This document shows, one piece after another, positions 24,979 through 33,108 of a stretch of 54,912 nucleotides of DNA. The stretch is taken from assembly GCA_035253825.1 (NCBI GenBank), contig DATFBM010000031.1, forward strand, positions 1 to 54,912, read 5' to 3'. A program made the position numbers and the translations under genes. The notes beneath the pieces were generated by a model, which saw nothing but the letters and a program-made list of their open reading frames with translations, ran no database searches and had not been told where the DNA came from. Numbering within the stretch: the stretch's first letter is position 1; each line of letters starts with the position of its first letter. The DNA is from JACCTH01 sp035253825 (lineage in GTDB: Bacteria > Actinomycetota > Acidimicrobiia > Spongiisociales > ZC4RG35).

Positions 24979-26532
24979 TTAGGCCAGTTCCTGGTTCCAG
25001 TCCCAGGTCTCGAGGTTCTCCTTGATCCGAGCCAAGAACAACACCGCCGTGGAACCGTCGAAGGCTCGATGATCCCAGGAGAGACCCAAGTAACCAATGT
25101 GGCGAACGGCAATGGTGTCCTGCCCTTCTGGGGTGGTTACGACCGCCGGTCGTTTGGCCACCGTGTCGGTGGAGAGAATCCCCACGTTGGGGACGTTGAT
25201 GATGGGTGCGCTCATAAAGGAGCCGAATGGGCCGGGATTGGTGATCGAGAACGTCGAGCCGGAGACGTCATCGGGATCGAGCTTTCCCGCCCGGGCCTTC
25301 TCGGCCAGCTCTCGAATCTTGCGGGCTAGACCGACCAATCGGAGGCCATCGGCGTTGCGGATGGTGGCGACGATGAGCCCTTTCTGATTGAGGTCGATTG
25401 CGATACCCAGGTTGACACTGCGGTAGGTGATCGACTTCTTCTCCTCGAGGAGGAAGGCGCTATTGACTACCGGGAATTCCTGTAGGGCATCGATCGTGGC
25501 GCGGGCGATGAATGGCAGGTAGGTAAGGGAGAACCCTTCGTCTTGCTTCCATTTCGTCTGGGCGGCCGAACGCACCCTCTCCACTCGTTCGTAGTCGACT
25601 TCCATCGACGTCCAGACGTGGGCCGCGGTCTGCTTTGCCCGGATCATGTTCTCGCCGATCCGCACCCGGAGGCGGTCCAACGGCGCTTCCTCGGATCCGC
25701 CGGGGCCGGCGACGGGCTCAGGAGGAGCCATCGGGGCGGGGGCCTCGGGGGCGGGCCGGGCCGGTGGCGCCGCCGGCCGCGGGGTCACTGACGGAGGCTC
25801 CGCCGCGGGAGAAGCCGCTGGTGGTGGGGCCGCTGGCCGTTCGGCGGCGGGAGAGGTTCCGGCCTCGCGGGCGGAGATGTAGGACTCAACATCCCGACGG
25901 GTGATGCGTCCTCCCTCCCCGGTTCCGGTCACGGCCTCGAGATCGACCCCTTGGTCGCGGACCAGCTTGCGAACCACCGGCGAGAGCACTGCCCGGGAGG
26001 GAGTTGCGGCGCTCGCCTGAGGCTGGGGCTGCTCCACCGTCACCGCGATTTCCTTGGGTGCCGGTGCCTCGGCCTCGGGCTGCGTCTCGGGCTGAATGGC
26101 AGGCTCCCCGACTGCTGCTTGGGGAGCCAGAGCCTGCTCGGGGGACGGGCCAGGCTCCGGGGCGGGTGGCGGAGCGGCTTGCGGCTGCGGTCCTGCCGCC
26201 GCCGGCTCGGCAGGCGGAGTGGTGGCGGGCTGAGGGGGCGGCGGTGCCTCTCCAGGTTGGGAGGCAGGAGCCTGCTCGGTGGCCGCACCTTCCCCGGCCT
26301 CGCCGATCACGGCCAGCGGGGTGCCAACCGATACCGTCTCGCCTTCCCCCACCAGAAGTTCGAGCACTACTCCCCGCGCCGGCGACGGGATTTCGGTGTC
26401 AACTTTGTCGGTCGAGATCTCCACCAGCACCTCGTCTGATTGAATCTGTTCGCCGACCTTTTTGGCCCAGCGCAGAATCGTTCCTTCGGTGACCGTCTCG
26501 CCGAGTTGGGGCATGGTGACTGTCGTGGCCAT
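24979..26532 (-). CDS. Dihydrolipoamide acyltransferase (E2) of a 2-oxoacid dehydrogenase complex
   Basis: The protein has 517 residues. One N-terminal lipoyl domain carries the modified lysine at 43 (VEISTDKVDTEIPSPARG). Long Pro/Ala-rich linkers flank a peripheral-subunit-binding domain (LSPVVRKLVRDQGVDLEAV, GEGGRITRRDVESYI). The catalytic domain ends with the active-site motif LSWDHRAFDG (His about 488). It is closest by eye to SucB/branched-chain-type E2, but the oxoacid cannot be decided without E1. A strong GAGGAGG-type site precedes ATG 26532, 12 bp after lpd. No E1 gene is in the window. Confidence 0.9.
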   Translation of the reverse strand: MATTVTMPQLGETVTEGTILRWAKKVGEQIQSDEVLVEISTDKVDTEIPSPARGVVLELLVGEGETVSVGTPLAVIGEAGEGAATEQAPASQPGEAPPPPQPATTPPAEPAAAGPQPQAAPPPAPEPGPSPEQALAPQAAVGEPAIQPETQPEAEAPAPKEIAVTVEQPQPQASAATPSRAVLSPVVRKLVRDQGVDLEAVTGTGEGGRITRRDVESYISAREAGTSPAAERPAAPPPAASPAAEPPSVTPRPAAPPARPAPEAPAPMAPPEPVAGPGGSEEAPLDRLRVRIGENMIRAKQTAAHVWTSMEVDYERVERVRSAAQTKWKQDEGFSLTYLPFIARATIDALQEFPVVNSAFLLEEKKSITYRSVNLGIAIDLNQKGLIVATIRNADGLRLVGLARKIRELAEKARAGKLDPDDVSGSTFSITNPGPFGSFMSAPIINVPNVGILSTDTVAKRPAVVTTPEGQDTIAVRHIGYLGLSWDHRAFDGSTAVLFLARIKENLETWDWNQELA

Positions 26533-26544
26533 CGGTACTCCTCC

Positions 26545-27918
26545 TCAGTGCAGGCTGCGACCTGAGGCCGCCAGCAACGATTCTCCCACCGCTTCCGAGA
26601 GGCTGGGATGGGCGTGGATGAACATCGCCGCCTCCGACGGGTACGCCTCCCAACCAACGGAGTACATCAACTCGTGGATCAACTCCCCCGCCGCCGGGCC
26701 CACCACCGATGCCCCCACGATCGGCCCTCCCTTTTGGCTGACGATCTTCACCGAGCCTCGATTCTGTCCGATGATGATCGCCCGCCCGACTCCGCCAAAG
26801 CCGTGAGTATGAACCTCGACCTCGCCCACCTTGTCTCGGGCCTGGGCCTCGGTGAGACCGACTTCGGCGAACTCGGGGTGGGTGTAAGTCACGCGGGGAA
26901 TGGCGAGATAGTTGACCGGAGCCGACTTGCCGGTAGCGAGATGGGTCACGGCGGCGATCGCCTCGGCGAAGCCGACATGTGCTAACTGAGCGGTGCCGGC
27001 GACGACGTCACCAACCGCATAGACGCCGGGGGCCCCGGTTTCCATTGTTTCCAAGTTGGCCTTGATGAACCCCCGATCGATTTCGAGTCCGTCGACGGTC
27101 TCGAACCCTACGTTTTCGGTCCGGGGTCCACGGCCGACCGCCATCAGGACCACGTCGGCTTCCACTGACTCGCCACCGAACGGAACCACCACCGAGCTAG
27201 GCCCGATCCGGGGAGCTTCTACTGCCGCTCCAAGATGAAACTTGGTCCCCTTGCGAACCATCTCCTTTTCCAACAATTTGGCCGACTCCGTGTCGCTCCC
27301 AGGGATGATCTGATCGAACATTTCGATGACATGCACCTCGGTGCCGAACTCGGCGAGCAATGAGGCAAACTCACACCCGATCACCCCTCCCCCGATGATG
27401 GCCACCCGTCGGGGCCGCTCAGGCCAGTCCAGAGCGTGATCGGAGGTAACGATCCGTTGCCCGTCGATCTCATAACCGGGGAGAGTGCGGGCGTAGGAGC
27501 CGGTGGCGAGGATCATCTTTTCCCCCTCGAGACGATGCTCACCCTGGTCGGTTTCGACCACCACGGTGCGCGCTCCATCCATCCGGCCCCGGCCGATAAC
27601 GACGTCGACCTTCCGCTTTTTGAGCAGGCCACCGAGACCGCGGACGAGGGCTTCGACGGTTTGGTTCTTGCGGGCGAGAGCCGCCGCCCAGTCCATCTGC
27701 GGCTCCGAGGCAATCACCCCGAAGTCGGAGGCTTTGGCAACCATGCTGTAGACCTCAGCTATCTGAAGCCATTGCTTGGCGGGGATACAGCCCCGGATGA
27801 GGCAGGTCCCGCCGGGACGCTCGTCGGAGACCAAAGCGACCGACAATCCGAAATTGTGGGCGTAAAGAGCGGCCGCGTAACCCCCGGGGCCTCCACCAAG
27901 GATCACCAGGTCATGCAA
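26545..27918 (-). CDS. lpdA: Dihydrolipoyl dehydrogenase (E3)
   Basis: This 457-residue flavoprotein disulfide reductase reoxidises the lipoyl arm of E2 with NAD. It has the FAD fold LVILGGGPGGYAAALYA and the redox disulfide Cys39/Cys44 in GGTCLIRGCIPAKQWL. The NAD site is RRVAIIGGGVIGCEFASLL, the second FAD motif is APGVYAVGDVVAGTAQLAHV, and the C-terminal His-Glu pair is AHPSLSEAVGES. It is the first gene of a three-gene operon with E2 and the LipB-LipA fusion. Confidence 0.93.
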   Translation of the reverse strand: MHDLVILGGGPGGYAAALYAHNFGLSVALVSDERPGGTCLIRGCIPAKQWLQIAEVYSMVAKASDFGVIASEPQMDWAAALARKNQTVEALVRGLGGLLKKRKVDVVIGRGRMDGARTVVVETDQGEHRLEGEKMILATGSYARTLPGYEIDGQRIVTSDHALDWPERPRRVAIIGGGVIGCEFASLLAEFGTEVHVIEMFDQIIPGSDTESAKLLEKEMVRKGTKFHLGAAVEAPRIGPSSVVVPFGGESVEADVVLMAVGRGPRTENVGFETVDGLEIDRGFIKANLETMETGAPGVYAVGDVVAGTAQLAHVGFAEAIAAVTHLATGKSAPVNYLAIPRVTYTHPEFAEVGLTEAQARDKVGEVEVHTHGFGGVGRAIIIGQNRGSVKIVSQKGGPIVGASVVGPAAGELIHELMYSVGWEAYPSEAAMFIHAHPSLSEAVGESLLAASGRSLH

Positions 27919-27991
27919 TGGAGAGCCTCCTCTTGACCGAGCACATCGAGCGCCGAGCCTAGTGGGGCACCCCGAAAGCTACGCTCGAGCG

Positions 27992-28081
27992 ATGCCAACC
28001 CGCTGGCTACTGGTCGCAGCTGCCGTCACCGCGGCACTGATCGTGGCCGCAGGACTGGCGTGGTTTCTTTGGTTTCTGTGA
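27992..28081 (+). CDS. Possible 29-residue single-helix membrane miniprotein
   Basis: ATG 27992 opens a 29-codon frame that is basic and short at the start (MPTRW) and then almost purely hydrophobic (LLVAAAVTAALIVAAGLAWF...), a textbook single transmembrane helix. It runs divergently from lpdA and overlaps the 3' end of the Rrf2 gene antisense by 56 bp. There is only a weak ribosome-binding site (CTCGAGCG). It could be real or chance; only its composition supports it. Confidence 0.3.
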   Translation: MPTRWLLVAAAVTAALIVAAGLAWFLWFL

Positions 28082-28511
28082 TTGCCGGTTGAACCCAAGC
28101 TCCACTTGCCTGGGAGGCGAGGTCAGCGAAATTGGTGCGTTCCAGTATGGCGCGAGTAACGTCGCGCACCTCGGCCCACGTTCTCTTCAGCGAGCACCCC
28201 GGGTCCATCGGACAGAACTCGGGCTCGGAACGAGTCGCGCAAGCGATGGGAGCGAGAGGACCTTGGAAGAGGCGCACGACTCTTTCTAGAGAGATGTCAG
28301 CGGGAGGATGGTTGAGCTTGTATCCGCCGGCTGGACCTCGCACGGAGCGGACCAGACCCGCCCCTCGCAGCTGCGCCATGATCTGCTCGAGGAACGACGG
28401 CGGGATATGGGTTCGGGCCGCGATCTCATGGGACTTGAGCGATTCGCCGTCGGCAATGGCAAGCATCAGTACCGCACGGGTCGCGTAATCGGTCTTGCGG
28501 CTAATCCACAT
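28026..28511 (-). CDS. Rrf2-family transcriptional regulator with three-cysteine cluster motif
   Basis: The protein has 161 residues. A winged-helix domain opens with ISRKTDYATRAVLMLAI, and EIAARTHIPPSFLEQIMAQL is the recognition region, followed by the wing VRGPAGGYKL. Cys91, Cys100 and Cys106 (C-x8-C-x5-C) are placed like the iron-sulfur ligands of IscR, NsrR and RsrR. The gene is divergent from the sulfur-assimilation operon, and an inverted repeat overlaps that operon's -35 box. The simplest model is an Fe-S or sulfur-status repressor of sulfur uptake. The last 30 residues, after the helix ending in LERTNFADLA, are an atypical tail. Confidence 0.87.
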   Translation of the reverse strand: MWISRKTDYATRAVLMLAIADGESLKSHEIAARTHIPPSFLEQIMAQLRGAGLVRSVRGPAGGYKLNHPPADISLERVVRLFQGPLAPIACATRSEPEFCPMDPGCSLKRTWAEVRDVTRAILERTNFADLASQASGAWVQPAITETKETTPVLRPRSVPR

Positions 28512-28534
28512 TTCTGACTTCTTGAGTAAACATT

Positions 28535-28570
28535 ATCGACATTGACTCGATCATGGAAGAGCTGTAATCT
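28535..28570 (+). promoter_or_regulatory. Promoter of the sulfur operon with overlapping inverted-repeat operator
   Basis: TTGACT (28542-28547) and TAATCT (28565-28570) are separated by 17 bp, a near-consensus housekeeping promoter reading toward the importer genes. ATCGA (28535-28539) and TCGAT (28547-28551) form an inverted repeat with a 7-bp spacer that covers the -35 box. This is a good place for repression by the divergent Rrf2 protein; binding is inferred. Confidence 0.6.
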
Positions 28571-28631
28571 GAAAAGGTGACTTTTCCGACTATTCCAGTC
28601 GGAAAGCTTTGCTATTGCTTGCGTTCGCAAG
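28571..28631 (+). promoter_or_regulatory. Structured 5' leader with competing hairpins upstream of the sulfur importer gene
   Basis: GAAAAG (28571-28576) can pair with CTTTTC (28581-28586). The same bases can instead join TTTCCGACT (28583-28591) with AGTCGGAAA (28597-28605). A third hairpin, CTTGCG-tt-CGCAAG (28618-28631), ends at the ribosome-binding site GGGAGGCGG in front of GTG 28641. The first two are mutually exclusive, which could serve attenuation; no known riboswitch class was recognised. Confidence 0.4.
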
Positions 28632-28640
28632 GGAGGCGGA

Positions 28641-29657
28641 GTGGGACGCAAAGGAAAGATCCGGGTTCTTCTGGCATTGGTCGTTGCGGGGTGCGGTTCG
28701 GCCGCCGCCAGCGATGACCCAGAAATAGTCCGCCTGGGTTACTTCCCGAATCTGACGCATGCCCCGGCACTTGTTGGTCTGGCTGATGGTCTGTTCGCTG
28801 AAGAATTGGGCGAACGAACCCTTGAAGGCGTGACCTTTAACGCCGGAACGGAAGCAATCGAAGCGCTTTTCTCCGGTGCCTTGGACCTCGCCTTCATCGG
28901 ACCAAATCCGGCCATCAACGCCCACGCCCAATCAGATGGTGAAGCCATCAGGATCATCGCCGGTTCAACGTCCGGAGGGGCCGCCCTGGTCGTGCGGGCT
29001 GGGATCGACCAATCGGCTGATTTGCTTGGAAAGCGCATCGCAACCCCGGCCCTCGGAAACACCCAGGACGTTGCACTTCGCGCCTGGCTCGACGCCGAAG
29101 GACTCGAAACCGATTTGGAGGGCGGCGGCAAGGTGGCCGTGATCCCCCAATCGAATGCCCAGACCCTCGAAACCTTTCGATCTGGCGACATCGATGGGGC
29201 ATGGGTCCCCGAGCCCTGGGCGACGCGGCTCGTGCTCGAAGGAGGCGGGAAGGTTCTGGTTGATGAGCGCCATCTTTGGCCCGATGGTCAATTCGTCACT
29301 ACTCACTTGATCGTTCGCATTGAATATCTCGACACCAATCCAGAGGCGGTAGCTGCTGTCCTCCGTGGATTGATCAGGGCGGTCGACGCGGTCAATGCCG
29401 ACCCTTCGAGCTCTCAAGCGACGGTTAACGACAGCATCGAATCGTTGACGGGGAGCGCCTTGTCGACGGAAATCATCCAGGCGGCATGGCAAAACCTCTC
29501 GTTTACATTGGATCCCATCGCCTCTTCCCTTCGGAAGTCGGCCGATGACGCGATAGCCGTGGGATTGTTGGATCCAGTGGATTTAACCCAGATCTACGCC
29601 CTCGGGCCCCTGAATGAGATCCTGATTGATCTCGGGCGCGAAGAGGTGCGGTCGTGA
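28641..29657 (+). CDS. ABC transporter substrate-binding lipoprotein (sulfonate/taurine type)
   Basis: This 338-residue protein has a lipoprotein signal with the lipobox VVAGC (Cys18), so it is anchored outside the membrane. The mature part matches SsuA/TauA-type binding proteins: VRLGYFPNLTHAPALVGLAD, DLAFIGPNPAINAH, LLGKRIATPALGNTQDVALR and GDIDGAWVPEPWATRLV. The ligand may be an alkanesulfonate or a similar oxoanion. The neighbouring ATP sulfurylase gene favours a sulfur source over nitrate. The start is GTG 28641 behind a strong AGGGAGG site, and the stop overlaps the ATPase start. Confidence 0.85.
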   Translation: MGRKGKIRVLLALVVAGCGSAAASDDPEIVRLGYFPNLTHAPALVGLADGLFAEELGERTLEGVTFNAGTEAIEALFSGALDLAFIGPNPAINAHAQSDGEAIRIIAGSTSGGAALVVRAGIDQSADLLGKRIATPALGNTQDVALRAWLDAEGLETDLEGGGKVAVIPQSNAQTLETFRSGDIDGAWVPEPWATRLVLEGGGKVLVDERHLWPDGQFVTTHLIVRIEYLDTNPEAVAAVLRGLIRAVDAVNADPSSSQATVNDSIESLTGSALSTEIIQAAWQNLSFTLDPIASSLRKSADDAIAVGLLDPVDLTQIYALGPLNEILIDLGREEVRS

Positions 29658-30436
29658 CCGCACCTCGTTCCCATACCGTTAAGGCAGCACCGCTTTCTAC
29701 CCGAACAGCCGTCGAGATCAACGACGTTTCTAAGACGTACGGCGATGGCCGATCGGCTATCGCCGCTCTTGAAAACGTGAATCTTTCGATTCAAGAGGGG
29801 GAGTTCGTTTGTCTCGTGGGAGCATCGGGATGCGGGAAGAGCACACTCCTTAACTTGATTGCTGGCATTTACCGACTAGATCAAGGAGCCATCGCCGTCT
29901 CTGAAAGCGTCGGCCTGATGTTTCAGGAGCCAGCGCTATTTCCGTGGCTGACCGTGGAAGGCAACGTCGAGAGCGCGATGCGGTTCCGACGGGTGGCAAT
30001 CGATCGCCAGCGCATTCAGGAACTGCTCAAAATGGTCCACCTAGAGGAATTCGCTCAGCGTCGACCGCACGAATTGTCTGGTGGCATGCAACAGCGAGCC
30101 GCGTTGGCCCGCGCCCTAGCCCAGGACGCAGCAATCTTGCTGATGGATGAGCCCTTTGGTGCACTCGACGCCATGACCCGGACGATCCTCCACGACGAAC
30201 TCGAAAGAATCTGGCAAGCAACCGGGGTGACCGTGATTTTTGTCACTCATGATGTCCGTGAGGCCGTGAGATTGGGCGATCGAGTCATCCTTCTCTCCAG
30301 CCGCCCCGGCAGGGTGGTCGACGAAGTGACAGTGGACCTGCCGAGGCCCCGTCAGGTTGAGTCAGTCCACCTTGTCGAGGTCGCCAAACGGATCACCGAT
30401 CGCCTCCGGCAGCAGGTGCGTCGACATGTCGACTGA
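29654..30436 (+). CDS. ABC transporter ATPase (SsuB/TauB type)
   Basis: The 260-residue nucleotide-binding subunit has Walker A LVGASGCGKSTLLNLIAG, Q-loop MFQEPALFPWLTV, signature LSGGMQQRAALARALAQDA, Walker B ILLMDEPFGALDAMTR and switch VTHDVREAVRLGDRV. This is the pattern of nitrate/sulfonate/taurine importers. The start is GTG 29654, in a 4-bp overlap with the upstream stop, and it overlaps the permease start by 11 bp. It powers uptake with the flanking binding protein and permease. Confidence 0.92.
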   Translation: MTAPRSHTVKAAPLSTRTAVEINDVSKTYGDGRSAIAALENVNLSIQEGEFVCLVGASGCGKSTLLNLIAGIYRLDQGAIAVSESVGLMFQEPALFPWLTVEGNVESAMRFRRVAIDRQRIQELLKMVHLEEFAQRRPHELSGGMQQRAALARALAQDAAILLMDEPFGALDAMTRTILHDELERIWQATGVTVIFVTHDVREAVRLGDRVILLSSRPGRVVDEVTVDLPRPRQVESVHLVEVAKRITDRLRQQVRRHVD

Positions 30437-31292
30437 ACGTCCGGAGTCGCTTGAGCGCGACATCCGCGGTCTTGACCGACTTGAGCTGCCAATGGAAGGC
30501 GCGGAAGCTCGCGGGCGGAGGATGTGGAGGTCAGTCTGGCCAAAGCTCGTTGCGACTGGGTTGGCGTTGGCGACATGGCAGGTCGTGGTTTGGACGGGTT
30601 GGAAACCACCTTTTGTGCTACCCCCTCCGGGACGGGTGCTCAACGAGTTGGCGGAATTGGTGGGAACCGCTCGCTTTTGGAGCGCGGTTGCCACCACCCT
30701 TCGCCGCGCAGCAGTGGGATATGCGGCTGCCGTCGTCCTCGGCAGTGCACTGGGGCTGGCGGTCACACAAATCAGCACTCTCCGCCGTGCGATGGGTTCG
30801 CTCATCACTGGGCTTCAGAGCATGCCCTCGATCGTCTGGTTTCCCTTTGCCATCCTTCTGTTTGGTATCAGTGAGGCGGCGATCTTTTTCGTTGTGGTCC
30901 TCGGTGCCGCTCCCTCGATCGCCAACGGACTGATTAGCGGAGTCGACCACATTCCACCCCTGCTCCTACGGGCCGGTCGGGTGCTCGGAGCTCGCGGCTG
31001 GGTTTCGTGGTTCCACGTAGTGCTCCCGGCTTCGCTGCCGAGTTTCCTTGCCGGGCTCAAGCAAGGCTGGGCCTTTGCCTGGCGCTCGCTAATGGCGGGA
31101 GAGCTACTCGTGATCATCGCCGCTCGCCCATCGCTCGGTGCGCAACTCCAGTTCGCTCGAGAGCTATCTGACGCTCCCGCTCTTGTCGCCATGATGATCG
31201 TGGTGTTGGTGATCGGAATCGGCGTTGACGCCTTCGTTTTCGGCAGTCTGGAACGGCGCTTACGGCGAAACCGAGGGCTGATCGCCACTTAG
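30426..31292 (+). CDS. ABC transporter permease (SsuC/TauC type)
   Basis: From ATG 30426 the permease has 288 residues. About six membrane helices are visible, with the family pattern VVVWTGWKPPFVLPPPGRVL near the start. AGYAAAV-type BPD_transp_1 features follow: SMPSIVWFPFAILLFGISEA, and the EAA-like cytoplasmic loop RAGRVLGARGWVSWFHVVLP. The frame is open upstream to 30357, but that part overlaps the ATPase gene and is not membrane-like. It completes the importer. Confidence 0.9.
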   Translation: MSTERPESLERDIRGLDRLELPMEGAEARGRRMWRSVWPKLVATGLALATWQVVVWTGWKPPFVLPPPGRVLNELAELVGTARFWSAVATTLRRAAVGYAAAVVLGSALGLAVTQISTLRRAMGSLITGLQSMPSIVWFPFAILLFGISEAAIFFVVVLGAAPSIANGLISGVDHIPPLLLRAGRVLGARGWVSWFHVVLPASLPSFLAGLKQGWAFAWRSLMAGELLVIIAARPSLGAQLQFARELSDAPALVAMMIVVLVIGIGVDAFVFGSLERRLRRNRGLIAT

Positions 31293-31374
31293 GTATCAGC
31301 CCAGTTAGCCATGGAGCCAATTGCGGCATGGGCTTAGCATGCTCGGCGACCATCGCCAGGGAGGGCCAGGGACT

Positions 31375-33102
31375 ATGACGGACCATTTGAACGCGCCGCA
31401 CGGGGGCACGCTCGTTGATCTGCTGGCGTCATCTGATCGCCAAGCTGAGCTACGCGAACTCTCCAGAGACTGGGCGTCCTGGGATCTCACCCCCCGCCAG
31501 CTCTGCGACGTGGAGTTACTTGTCACTGGCGGTTTCTCGCCGCTCGAGGGCTTCATGAGGAAGACCGACTACGAGCGGGTCTGCGCCGATATGCGCCTCG
31601 AGACCGGAACCCTCTGGCCGATGCCGATAACTCTGGACATCTCCGAAGAGGCAGCCGCCGGTCTATCGGTCGGTGATCGCATTGCCCTCCGCGATCCCGA
31701 AGGCGTGATGTTGGCGACAATGCGAATCGAGGACCTCTGGCGACCCGATCTCAGCGCCGAGGCCGAGCAAGTGTTCGGCACCAGTAGTAGTGAGCATCCC
31801 GGGGTCGCTTACCTCCTCCAGCAGGCGCATCCGGTGTACGTCGGCGGTCCGCTGGAAGGAGTCGAACTCCCCACTCATTACGACTTCCGCCATCTTCGAA
31901 AGAGCCCAGCGGCCCTGCGAAAGGAGTTCAGCAGTCGGGGTTGGACAAAGGTCGTGGCATTCCAGACACGCAACCCAATGCACCGCGCTCACGTCGAGCT
32001 GACGATGCGAGCTGCCACCGAGGTCGGAGCCAACCTTCTCATTCATCCGTCGGTAGGTATGACCAAGCCTGGCGATGTCGATCACTACACCAGGGTCCGC
32101 TGCTATCAGGCCGTGCTTGATCGCTACCCCGCCAATACGGCCGCACTCGCGCTCTTGCCTTTGGCGATGCGGATGGGCGGGCCGCGTGAAGCGGTTTGGC
32201 ACGCCATCATCAGGAAGAATCACGGCTGCACTCATTTGGTGGTTGGGCGCGATCACGCTGGTCCGGGTTCCGACTCAACTGGCAAACCCTTTTACGGCCC
32301 CTATGACGCCCAGGAGCTTTTGTCGAAGCACGAGTCGGAGCTGGGGATGTCGATGGTCGACTTCCGGATGATGGTCTACGCCCCTGATCTCGACACCTAT
32401 TTCCCAGAGGATGAGATTCCAGAAGGAGTGAAGACCGTCAACATCTCAGGGACCGAGCTACGGGATCGGCTCGCCTCCGGTCGCGAGATACCTGCCTGGT
32501 TCAGCTATCCCGAGGTTGTCACCGAGCTCCGACGAACCCATCCTCCGCGGGCGAAGCAGGGATTTACGGTCTTTTTCACCGGCCTATCGGGCTCGGGCAA
32601 GTCGACTATCGCCAACGCGCTGCTCGTCAAGATCCTGGAAATGGGAGGTCGGCCGGTAACCATGCTCGATGGCGACTTGGTGCGAAAGAACCTCTCCTCC
32701 GAACTGGGTTTCTCGAAGGAACATCGCGACCTCAATATTCGGCGCATCGGCTATGTCGCCTCCGAGATCACCAAAGCCGGGGGCATCGCTATCTGTGCCC
32801 CAATCGCTCCCTACGACAACACTCGACGCTACGTCCGAGGGTTGGTGGAATCGAGCGGTGGGTTCGTGCTCGTTCACGTTGCCACTTCGCTCGAAGTGTG
32901 CGAAAGCCGCGATCGAAAGGGTCTATATGCCAAGGCCAGGGCAGGCTTGATCCCCGAGTTCACTGGTATCTCCGATCCCTACGAGGAGCCAACCGACGCC
33001 GAGATCACTATCGATACAACTGCCTATACGCCCGAAGAGTCGGCCAATCAAGTAATTCTCTACCTGGAGCGGTTGGGCTACATTGGCAGCCCGGCCGAGT
33101 AA
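31375..33102 (+). CDS. sat-cysC: Bifunctional sulfate adenylyltransferase / adenylylsulfate kinase
   Basis: From ATG 31375, behind GGGAGGGCCAGGGA, the protein has 575 residues. The first about 390 are a homo-oligomeric type ATP sulfurylase: FSPLEGFMRKTDYERV, VVAFQTRNPMHRAHVELTMR and HLVVGRDHAGPGSDSTGKP. The C-terminal about 180 are APS kinase: FFTGLSGSGKSTIANALLVK (P-loop), DGDLVRKNLSSELGFSKEHR, and GISDPYEEPTDAEI. Together they convert sulfate to PAPS in two ATP-dependent steps. Fusions of this order occur in several phyla. A CysQ-like phosphatase that would remove the by-product PAP is encoded near 52 kb. Confidence 0.94.
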   Translation: MTDHLNAPHGGTLVDLLASSDRQAELRELSRDWASWDLTPRQLCDVELLVTGGFSPLEGFMRKTDYERVCADMRLETGTLWPMPITLDISEEAAAGLSVGDRIALRDPEGVMLATMRIEDLWRPDLSAEAEQVFGTSSSEHPGVAYLLQQAHPVYVGGPLEGVELPTHYDFRHLRKSPAALRKEFSSRGWTKVVAFQTRNPMHRAHVELTMRAATEVGANLLIHPSVGMTKPGDVDHYTRVRCYQAVLDRYPANTAALALLPLAMRMGGPREAVWHAIIRKNHGCTHLVVGRDHAGPGSDSTGKPFYGPYDAQELLSKHESELGMSMVDFRMMVYAPDLDTYFPEDEIPEGVKTVNISGTELRDRLASGREIPAWFSYPEVVTELRRTHPPRAKQGFTVFFTGLSGSGKSTIANALLVKILEMGGRPVTMLDGDLVRKNLSSELGFSKEHRDLNIRRIGYVASEITKAGGIAICAPIAPYDNTRRYVRGLVESSGGFVLVHVATSLEVCESRDRKGLYAKARAGLIPEFTGISDPYEEPTDAEITIDTTAYTPEESANQVILYLERLGYIGSPAE

Positions 33103-33108
33103 CGCAAC

